A stretch of 64,000 nt of DNA from Marivivens donghaensis (GTDB taxonomy: Bacteria > Pseudomonadota > Alphaproteobacteria > Rhodobacterales > Rhodobacteraceae). The translations under genes and the position numbers were made by a program. The notes below the pieces were generated by a model. That model did no database searches and was not told the origin of the DNA. It saw only the letters and a program-made list of their open reading frames with translations. Positions 6,044-12,229 of this stretch are shown one piece after another. Positions within the stretch are counted from its first letter, which is position 1. Each line of letters starts with the position of its first letter. Where the stretch lies: the NCBI RefSeq assembly GCF_011806565.1, contig NZ_JAATOP010000003.1, positions 62,001-126,000 of the forward strand. Reading direction: 5' to 3'.

Positions 6044-7898
6044 TTGAATTATTCTCAGAGTAGAACCTTGCCCTTAAGTCAAATGCCTCTCTGCCGCCCT
6101 CCATGATAGACGTAATTGACGATACAATCGCGGGAGAGAATACTGCACCAGCAGATTCCACAAAGCAGCGGCGCCCATCAGATTCCATAGATTTAACCGT
6201 TACCGCTTCGCCTATTACGGGAATGTTAGGGTTGTGAGTTGCGACTATGGTCTGGGCGGAATGAGACCTGGCCTTAATGCTTCGAACAAGAGTATTTACA
6301 ACGAATGCGTTGTCTAGATGATCCTCTGGCTGATCCAAGACGATTGTTCTTTCAGCATGCTGCAGGATAATAGGCAGTATCGCGGTGCACCGCTGCCCCA
6401 TCGAGAGAAAGTCGATTCCCTTATAGTCGGTATTGTCAAGCAATTCGATGTTGACATCGTCATCTACGTCCACAACAAAAAGCTCCGCTCCTTCGGGCTC
6501 AGATAGTGCCTGGCAAAGGCGCCAAGCTCGCTCGCCATTGATGCCTAATTGGTTTGAAACAAACTCTATGTCCATTGCTTCCGCGGCCGAGGCCAGTTCA
6601 GGTGGGCTGAACGTCGAGATGATCTTCGGAATAAGCTCGTTATATCTTATTCCTGATCCACGCAGGGCATTTAGGAGTGCACTCTCATATTCGTCCGTTT
6701 GAGAAAAGGGCAGCAACTGGACGCGTATGTTGGGACCTAGCATGTCAGTGAGGTGATCTGCTATTTCCGTGCGAGTCTCTGATCGAGCCGAAATTTGATC
6801 TTCGAGCTCCCGCAGTAGAACGGCTCGTTTTTGTGCCAGTGAATTCGCGCGAGCGATGCGATCCTCGGTGAGTTCTACGACAGACCGCAAAACGGAAATC
6901 TGTTGTGCTAACTCAGATTTACGCCGATCAATTTCGCTCGCTCCTTGCTGCTTGGATTCGATGCGCTGACGTATAGATCGAGCATGGTTCTCGAGAAGGA
7001 CTCGTCTCTCGCGCGCAAAGCCGAGATTTTCTACTGCGGCGGTACGTGTTTCTTCTACTTTTGACAGCGCTGCCGATATTAATTTCTGCGCGGATTCAAG
7101 ATGATTTCTTGTAAATTCTTTGAAATCATTCTCATTAGCTTCGGTGGGGAATGTGCCTATGCTTGGCACACTTTGCGCCAACTTTTCGACGGCTTCAATC
7201 CAATCTCTCGCGTCTTCGATATAGCGTTCGTAGCCATCAATTTTTACCCTACTTGAAGTAAGGCTGGGCGTGAGGGCGGAAAGCTCCTCTCGTTCCGATA
7301 TCAATTCCAGGTGCAGTTGACTGTGCTCTTCAGCTTCTTGATTGAGCTTCTTAAGCCGTTTTTCTACTTCTTCTATATCTTCAGTTCTCTCCTCCAGAGA
7401 GCGAATTTCAGCCTGCAACTCACGAATTTCGCTTGTGACTGAAGTAATTTGGGAGCGCAGATAGTTCAGATTCCGTCGTTGATCGAAGTTGTCCTCTAGA
7501 AAACCATCAAGGAGCCTCAAGCGTGATTTCGCTCTCAGCCCAACAGTTTCGATTTCAGCTTGGGAGAAAATGAACGGACTGAGATACTCTCCGTTACGCT
7601 CGGGAGTATCGTCATTTGCCGTGCGTGAGACTGTTATAGTGCTGTGCTCATTCTGAAGCTCAAGCGTGACTTTGCCATCGCCTAAGATCCCGAGAGCATG
7701 TTCTCTTGCGGCGCGAGCGGCAGAGTCACTGTACGGGGCAGCATCCAAACAGAACCTGATCAGTTCTATCACGGAACTTTTGCCAGTGCCCCGTGCTCCG
7801 ATGATAACGTTCAGTCCCTCCGAGAAAGACTGACGATAACCATCGAGGATGCCACCTTCGACGGTGATATTAGAGATCCACAACTTTGCTGTCCTCAA
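6036..7898 (-). CDS. SMC/RecF-like AAA ATPase with long coiled coil (first gene of operon)
   Basis: A 620-residue ABC/SMC-class ATPase. It contains Walker A GARGTGKSS (34-42), a Q-loop-like FSQAEIE near residue 110, and a long coiled coil from about 135 to 390 with a central break. A signature-like LSMGQRCTAIL lies near 497, Walker B IVLDQPED around 519-526, and H555 in TIVATHNP. The DQPEDHLDN stretch is typical of RecF/SMC-like ATPases found in defence and repair operons. The start is a TTG (7898). A second TTG at 7883 has GAGG 9 nt upstream and is at least as likely. There is no ATG before the P-loop. The IS element ends only 57 bp upstream and may have displaced the native start or promoter. 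Predicted role: DNA-sensing or DNA-bound switch for the kinase pair. Confidence 0.8.
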   Translation of the reverse strand: MRTAKLWISNITVEGGILDGYRQSFSEGLNVIIGARGTGKSSVIELIRFCLDAAPYSDSAARAAREHALGILGDGKVTLELQNEHSTITVSRTANDDTPERNGEYLSPFIFSQAEIETVGLRAKSRLRLLDGFLEDNFDQRRNLNYLRSQITSVTSEIRELQAEIRSLEERTEDIEEVEKRLKKLNQEAEEHSQLHLELISEREELSALTPSLTSSRVKIDGYERYIEDARDWIEAVEKLAQSVPSIGTFPTEANENDFKEFTRNHLESAQKLISAALSKVEETRTAAVENLGFARERRVLLENHARSIRQRIESKQQGASEIDRRKSELAQQISVLRSVVELTEDRIARANSLAQKRAVLLRELEDQISARSETRTEIADHLTDMLGPNIRVQLLPFSQTDEYESALLNALRGSGIRYNELIPKIISTFSPPELASAAEAMDIEFVSNQLGINGERAWRLCQALSEPEGAELFVVDVDDDVNIELLDNTDYKGIDFLSMGQRCTAILPIILQHAERTIVLDQPEDHLDNAFVVNTLVRSIKARSHSAQTIVATHNPNIPVIGEAVTVKSMESDGRRCFVESAGAVFSPAIVSSITSIMEGGREAFDLRARFYSENNSND

Positions 7899-7965
7899 AC
7901 TTCGGCTTTTTCGTTCAGTTATAGTAGTTTTGCTTCACTTCGGGCCAAAGGTCTAGGCTCAGGAC

Positions 7966-8397
7966 TCATAACCAGAACATCACAGTTGCGGCGAGAGCGA
8001 CGGCGGAGAGGAAGACCTTCGGGCACCTGTCGTAGCGGGTCGCCACGCGTCGCCAGTCCTTGAGCCTGCCGAACATGATCTCGATCCGGTTGCGGCGTTT
8101 GTAGCGGCGCTTGTCGTATTTGATGGGGGTCCTGCGCGCCTTGCGGCCTGGAATACAGGCCCTGATCCCCTTGTCCTGCAAGGCTTCGCGGAACCAATCG
8201 GCATCATAGCCTCGGTCAGCAAGTAGCCACTGCGCAGCTGGCAGACCGCCCAGAAGGGCTGCCGCGCCAGTGTAATCACTAACCTGACCGGCAGACATGA
8301 AGAACCTGATCGGGCGTCCCTTCGTGTCGGTCACCGCGTGGAGCTTGGTGTTCATCCCACCCTTGGTGCGACCAATCAGGCGTCCGCATCCCCCTTT
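7966..8397 (-). CDS. IS5-family transposase, C-terminal frame (orfB), made by -1 frameshift
   Basis: This frame is open from just after a TAA at 8398-8400 down to the TGA at 7966, which lies inside the terminal repeat. It carries the second and third catalytic residues of the DDE transposase: the Asp in WLLADRGYDADW and the Glu in RNRIEIMFGRLKDWRR. It has no convincing start of its own (an internal ATG at 8355 gives 129 residues) and is expected as a fusion with orfA by -1 slippage near 8395. Together they make a transposase of about 250 residues, normal for the IS427 group. Confidence 0.85.
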   Translation of the reverse strand, partial: KGGCGRLIGRTKGGMNTKLHAVTDTKGRPIRFFMSAGQVSDYTGAAALLGGLPAAQWLLADRGYDADWFREALQDKGIRACIPGRKARRTPIKYDKRRYKRRNRIEIMFGRLKDWRRVATRYDRCPKVFLSAVALAATVMFWL

Positions 8398-8726
8398 TTA
8401 CTCCGCAGGCTTGAGGCCGTGCGGTGTGCTTTCAGGTAGGTCGCATCGATCATGATAGTCGTCGGCTCCACCGCTTCGGCCGCCAGCCCCTCGAATATTC
8501 GGGCGAACACCCCCATCTCGCTCCAACGCTTCCAGCGGTTGTAGAGCGTCTTGGCTGGACCGTATTCCTTCGGTGCATCGCTCCAGCGTAACCCATTGCG
8601 GTTGATGAAGATTATCCCGCTCAGAACACGACGATCATCGACCCGTGGGCGGCCATGGCTCTTCGGAAAGAACGGCTCGAGCCGTGCCATCTGCTCGTCG
8701 CTCAGCCAGAAAAGATTGCTCACCAC
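8376..8726 (-). CDS. IS5-family transposase, N-terminal frame (orfA)
   Basis: This 116-residue frame begins MVSNLFWLSDEQMARLEPFFP, the standard IS427-group N-terminus with an HTH. It includes the first catalytic Asp in TTIMIDATYLKAHRTA. It ends shortly after RSKKGDADA. At T-AAAAAG-GGGGA (about 8390-8399) a -1 slip on AAG gives KKGGCGRLIGRTKGG and joins orfB. The frame offset between the two ORFs is exactly -1. This is the usual programmed-frameshift arrangement, so the split is probably not a mutation. Confidence 0.85.
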   Translation of the reverse strand: MVSNLFWLSDEQMARLEPFFPKSHGRPRVDDRRVLSGIIFINRNGLRWSDAPKEYGPAKTLYNRWKRWSEMGVFARIFEGLAAEAVEPTTIMIDATYLKAHRTASSLRSKKGDADA

Positions 8727-8797
8727 ACCCTCCTATAGTTGGAGAGCGTGAATCACGCCGCCAGTAGCGCCGCAAGCCGATTAATGGGTCCTGAGCC

Positions 8798-9121
8798 TAG
8801 GCTCTGTAGATCGGCACACCGACGTGCAGACGACGAGGAGTTTCGCCAACACTTTTAGGCGCAACCTTCGTGACGCAGACTTGTCTTAGTTGTGGTAGGT
8901 AGTGTGGTATGATGGCGAGATTAAAAGTGGAAAGGATACAAAAACAGTTACTTAACACCATACATCGAATCCCTTCGTCTCCGCCATTTCACGAAATTGA
9001 TGCTTCTTCGACAGCCATCGATTTCGTGTGGCGCTTTTCCTGACCGTTTCGATTTCGAAACGCCCAGCCTTGCCTCGGTTCCGTTGTCGCGCATAGCTTG
9101 GCGGCAAATCGGAGGGGCAGG
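8798..9121. other. Intergenic region with island boundary
   Basis: This 324-bp stretch has no credible gene. The left part (to about 8964) is moderately AT-rich island DNA. At 8965-8986 is the tRNA 3'-end copy. The right part is the leader of the DUF2520 gene, with CGATTTCGTG/CACGAAAT-type small repeats and the AGGAGG-like GGAGGGG ribosome-binding site just before 9122. I see no other RNA or regulatory structure. Confidence 0.5.
8965..8986 (+). repeat. tRNA-Ser-like 3' end fragment, candidate attR of the island
   Basis: The 22 bp run from TCGAATC (T-loop) through CCCTT and CGTCTCC to discriminator G plus CCA. This matches the T-loop-to-CCA end of serine-type tRNAs, whose acceptor 3' strand is often CGTCTCC followed by GCCA. 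The five bases before the loop (CATAC) cannot pair with CCCTT, so no complete tRNA is present. A tRNA 3' fragment with foreign DNA on its 5' side is the classic right junction left by a tyrosine-integrase island. The intact tRNA would be outside the window on the left. Confidence 0.6.
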
Positions 9122-9922
9122 ATGACAACCATAAATATCATTGGTGCCGGGCGCGTCGGAGCGACTTTCTTGCGACTTTTAGGGCAGCTGGATGGTGTTC
9201 AAATTGGTGCTGTGGCGAGCGGTAGCCTTGCCAATGCTCAAGCGGCAGTGGCTGCTGGTGGCGCGGGGCGGGCGGTTGAACTGACCGATGCGTCGCCTGC
9301 TGACATCTGGCTGATCACCGTGCCGGATGACTGTATTTCCGACATCGCCGCGCAGATCACCGCGCCGCCTGCAATTGCGGTTCATTGCAGCGGGTTCAAG
9401 TCTTCGGATGCGCTCAACTCTCTCGCGGACAAGGGCTGGAAAACGGCGAGTTGCCATCCGGTGCGCAGCTTTGCCGACCCTGACGCTGCTGCGAATGCCT
9501 TTGCGGGGACCTATTGCGCAATCGAGGGGACGGCCGCGGCCGAGGTTTCTGACCTGATCCGGCGCATCGGGGGCGTGCCATTCGATTTGTTGCCGGAGAA
9601 GAAGGCGATCTACCACGCGGCGGCGGTGTTCTCGAACAACTTTACGACCGTGATCCAGCAGATCGCGCTGGACGCGTGGCGCGAAGCGGGCGTCGATCCG
9701 GACACGGCAAAGTCGCTCTGCGCGTCGCTTCTGACCGCCACGGCAGAGAACGTCGCTTTGCTCGGCCCGCAGCAGGCACTGACCGGACCCGCGGCGCGAG
9801 GCGACATGCAGGTGCTGACGGAGCAGCAGGCCGCGCTGGCCGCATGGGAGCCGCGCTATGCCAAACTCTACGAGGACTTCAGCGCGATGGCGCGGTCGCT
9901 CAAGGCGACCGGCTCGCTCTAG
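9122..9922 (+). CDS. Rossmann-fold DUF2520 protein
   Basis: This 266-residue protein has an N-terminal NAD(P)-binding Rossmann domain (IIGAGRVGATFLRLL, residues 4-18) of the type shared with pyrroline-5-carboxylate reductase. A DUF2520 helical domain follows (about 130-260; SCHPVRSFADP at the junction, FSNNFTTVIQQIA inside). The ATG at 9122 has GGAGGGG 6 nt upstream and is preferred over an in-frame start at 9098. The family is a predicted oxidoreductase with no agreed substrate. First core gene to the right of the island. Confidence 0.85.
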   Translation: MTTINIIGAGRVGATFLRLLGQLDGVQIGAVASGSLANAQAAVAAGGAGRAVELTDASPADIWLITVPDDCISDIAAQITAPPAIAVHCSGFKSSDALNSLADKGWKTASCHPVRSFADPDAAANAFAGTYCAIEGTAAAEVSDLIRRIGGVPFDLLPEKKAIYHAAAVFSNNFTTVIQQIALDAWREAGVDPDTAKSLCASLLTATAENVALLGPQQALTGPAARGDMQVLTEQQAALAAWEPRYAKLYEDFSAMARSLKATGSL

Positions 9923-9932
9923 TTCGCACGCG

Positions 9933-10823
9933 TCAGGCGAAGGCCGGTTCTTTGCGTTCCGGCCAGATTTCCAGAATGCCTGCTGTCAGCACCAAAACGC
10001 CGCCAAGGATTTCCTGCGCCGCGGGCATCTCTCCGGCAAATATGGCGGCAGAGATCGTGCCCGCGATGACTTCGGTCATCAGCAGGATGCCGACGCGTGC
10101 TGGTTCGAGCCTTGCCGTCGCCCACATCAGGCCCGACAGCGACGCGCCCCACCATAGGCCCCCCGCGAGGATTGCGGTGCCGATCACGGGGGCGATGTTC
10201 AGGCCGCTGAAATCGGGCGCGCCGGACACCAAAGCAAACAACAGCGACGTACCCGCCGCTCCGCAGGCAAAGACGAACGCGGCGGGGAACGGTTTCACGG
10301 ACGGGCGGTACTTCATGCCTGTCGTCGCCACTGCCCACATCATGCCCGAGATCAGCGCCATCCATTCGCCCCAGCTGCGCGGGTAGGGAATGGTGCCGTC
10401 CGCGCTGAGAAATATGCCGAGGCCGGCGATGCCGGCAATGATCGCGAGGAGTCGCGTGAGGGTAGTTTCTTCGCCAAAGAGGAAGCGGGCGATCAGAGTG
10501 CTCCAGACGGGCGTGAGGAAATAGAGCAGGATGATGATCGCGACGCGGCCGTCCACGAGGCTGATCGAATACATCGCGAATGCCGCCCCGCCGAACAGCA
10601 GCGATGCGAGCGCCCAGAAGTCCGCACGGCATAGCTCTGCCGCGTGGTGCATGGCGAAAGGCAGCAGGATGATCGCCGCCGCGAAGGTGATCGCCAGAGT
10701 GCCCCATGCGCCCAGCAGCCCCAGTCCGTCCATCGCGCGGACGGGCATCCAATAGAGGCCCCAGAGCACGCCGGTAAGGGTAACGATGACTGTCGCGAGC
10801 CTGATGGTCTTGGCCTGATCCAT
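9933..10823 (-). CDS. DMT-superfamily (EamA) transporter
   Basis: This 296-residue protein has ten predicted membrane helices in two EamA repeats. The first starts TVIVTLTGVLWGLYWMPVRAM, and the second is around WMALISGMMWAVATTGMKY. It is an inner-membrane drug/metabolite exporter of unknown substrate. It is convergent with the DUF2520 gene (10 nt between stops) and divergent from the broken lysR gene, whose product probably once regulated it. Confidence 0.85.
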   Translation of the reverse strand: MDQAKTIRLATVIVTLTGVLWGLYWMPVRAMDGLGLLGAWGTLAITFAAAIILLPFAMHHAAELCRADFWALASLLFGGAAFAMYSISLVDGRVAIIILLYFLTPVWSTLIARFLFGEETTLTRLLAIIAGIAGLGIFLSADGTIPYPRSWGEWMALISGMMWAVATTGMKYRPSVKPFPAAFVFACGAAGTSLLFALVSGAPDFSGLNIAPVIGTAILAGGLWWGASLSGLMWATARLEPARVGILLMTEVIAGTISAAIFAGEMPAAQEILGGVLVLTAGILEIWPERKEPAFA

Positions 10824-10923
10824 GACTGCCTCCGATGCTTGAATTCCTTGATCTATCTGGTCGAGGCAGCTTCCGAATTCAAAGCATTTGATTTTGGTTC
10901 AAAGGTTAGTCTAGCTTCCCTTT

Positions 10924-11160
10924 ATGTCTGACTGGATGCCTTCTCTGTCAGCCCTGCGCGCCTTTGACGCCACCGTGCGTCACCTCAACTTTGTCCGCGC
11001 GGCGGAAGAGTTGAGCGTGACCCCCTCTGCGGTGAAGCAGCTGGTGCGGAAACTGGAAGACAGCCTTGGGCAGCCCTTGGTCGAGCGGGACGTGCGCGGT
11101 CTGCGCCTGACAGCTGCCGGAGAGGCCGGCGCGCGCAGGATCAGCGAAGCGTATCGGATA
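10924..11160 (+). pseudogene. LysR-family regulator, N-terminal fragment (interrupted)
   Basis: About 75 residues of a LysR DNA-binding domain: MPSLSALRAFDATVRHLNFVRAAEELSVTPSAVKQLV... through GLRLTAAGEAG. Identity ends near ISEA (about 11150). The frame then runs into AT-rich foreign DNA and stops at 11208. The matching C-terminal fragment is at 11812-12129. It is divergent from the DMT transporter gene 100 bp away, the usual arrangement for a LysR gene and its target. The effector domain is missing, so the protein cannot be functional as LysR. Confidence 0.85.
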
Positions 11161-11811
11161 CAAGTTTATAGGGGGGAGTTATGCGAAGATTGCATAGATT
11201 TATCCTAGTCACAATTGCGATTATATTTGATATTATAATCGGTGTGGCTGAACCAAACCCAGCTGTATTAGCCAGTACAGATGTAGTTGGAACAAATAAA
11301 TCATGTGTGCTTTTTTTCCGGAAAAGCCAAGAAGACTTTATATATAGAAGTGGAAATTGCTCTCAAACAACTGAGATCTCCATTGTAGAGGGCGCAAGTG
11401 ACCTGGGTTTCCTAAATGAGGGGGAAGCTCGCTTAAGTGTGTCAAGTTGGTCAGTGAGGGCAGACCAAAGCTCACAAGTTCTCGATAAATACTTGATGGC
11501 AGTTACTCAATGCCAAGCTGTGCTTTGCAAGACGATAGTGAGCATAGAGGCATCTTTGGCTCGAGAAGATAAAATTTTCTCGGTTCTTGATCTCGATATT
11601 TCGGCTCATGATGAGCCGGTGGAATTCCCTGAAAAAGACGCAGAGCTAGCAGCAGAAGTGCTATGCAGCCCGATGGGTGGTATACTCATCATATCACGCG
11701 AAAACATTGCCGGTGAGCGATATACATCCCTATCGATTGCGCCAGTCGATTCTGAAATTTGCAATAAACTTGTAGCCGAGAGGTAGTAATAGCTGGTTTG
11801 AAAATAGAATT
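11150..11811. other. AT-rich DNA replacing the middle of a lysR gene
   Basis: About 660 bp, clearly more AT-rich than both flanks, lie between the N- and C-terminal parts of one LysR gene. The two parts together account for only about 180 of the ~290 residues expected. The foreign segment therefore replaced roughly 330 bp rather than simply inserting. No terminal inverted repeat, target duplication or transposase is visible. The segment holds a single gene (11181-11786). Confidence 0.7.
11181..11786 (+). CDS. Unknown secreted or membrane-anchored protein on acquired DNA
   Basis: A 201-residue protein with a strong ribosome-binding site (GGGGGGAG just before the ATG). The first ~28 residues (MRRLHRFILVTIAIIFDIII...) are a signal peptide or N-terminal anchor. 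The rest is acidic with five Cys in the mature part (for example KSCVLFF, GNCSQT, TQCQAVLCKT), suggesting disulfides in the periplasm. No family recognised. Base composition differs strongly from its neighbours, and it sits in the gap of the broken lysR gene. Confidence 0.65.
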   Translation: MRRLHRFILVTIAIIFDIIIGVAEPNPAVLASTDVVGTNKSCVLFFRKSQEDFIYRSGNCSQTTEISIVEGASDLGFLNEGEARLSVSSWSVRADQSSQVLDKYLMAVTQCQAVLCKTIVSIEASLAREDKIFSVLDLDISAHDEPVEFPEKDAELAAEVLCSPMGGILIISRENIAGERYTSLSIAPVDSEICNKLVAER

Positions 11812-12129
11812 AACCGGGCGGAAACGCGGCAATGGATGGGGTGGGAGCAATGGCTCGGCAAGCTTGGCGTCACAGGCATCGACAGCCGCCGCGGTCCCCG
11901 TTTCAGCGATTATTACCAAGCGGTGCAGGCCGCCATCGCGGGGCAGGGCGTGCTGCTGGGAAGCCGTCTGGTGATGAAGGATCTGATCACATCAAGCCTG
12001 CTGGTGACTCCGTTCCCCGAAGGCGTTCAGACGGACCTTGGCTATGATGTCATCGCCTCGCGCGGAGCGGCCGAACGGCCCGAAGTGCTGGCCTTCATCC
12101 ACTGGATCGCGGGACAGGCGCTGACATAA
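11812..12129 (+). pseudogene. LysR-family regulator, C-terminal fragment
   Basis: The frame from about 11812 encodes the end of a GcvA-like LysR effector domain: WMGWEQWLGKLGV, then GPRFSDYYQAVQAAIAGQGV, ending FIHWIAGQALT. This matches the last ~105 residues of such regulators and is in the same strand order as the N-terminal fragment at 10924. Start codons inside it are incidental. Confidence 0.85.
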
Positions 12130-12229
12130 AGCGCTTCGCGCATCCTGTCGTGCGAGCGTCCTGTACCCTTGGAGAATGGGAAGCGCATTTGCCTGCGGCA
12201 TCATGTCTCTACCCAGAGGAGGACCCGTC

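Larger units (their letters stand above)
7956..8797 (-). mobile_element. IS5-family (IS427-type) insertion sequence, 842 bp, apparently complete
   Basis: The ends are inverted repeats starting GGCTCAGGAC at 7956 and finishing GTCCTGAGCC at 8797, with weaker matching further in (CTCATAA versus CCATTAA). Both ends are flanked by TA (7954-7955 and 8798-8799), the usual 2-bp target duplication of the IS427 group. Two transposase frames fill the element. It lies immediately upstream of the ATPase-kinase operon, in the same orientation, and is probably a late insertion into the island. Confidence 0.85.
1..8986. mobile_element. Right-hand part of an integrated genomic island
   Basis: The segment contains plasmid-type mobilization genes, an XRE-controlled accessory cassette, an AT-rich three-gene operon and an IS element. 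It ends at a short copy of a tRNA 3' end (8965-8986). Core-type, high-GC metabolic genes begin directly to the right. The left end, with the intact tRNA gene and any integrase, would lie outside the window. Island status is inferred from content and the att-like repeat. No integrase is visible here. Confidence 0.65.

Noticed and set aside
8376-8397. Transposase inactivated by frameshift mutation
   Set aside because: The offset is exactly -1 at an AAAAAG slip site, the normal expression mode of this IS group, so the element was scored as complete.
8950-8986. A complete tRNA-Ser gene
   Set aside because: Only the T-loop to CCA end is present. The D arm, anticodon arm and T-stem 5' strand are missing, and the acceptor 5' strand cannot be found upstream.
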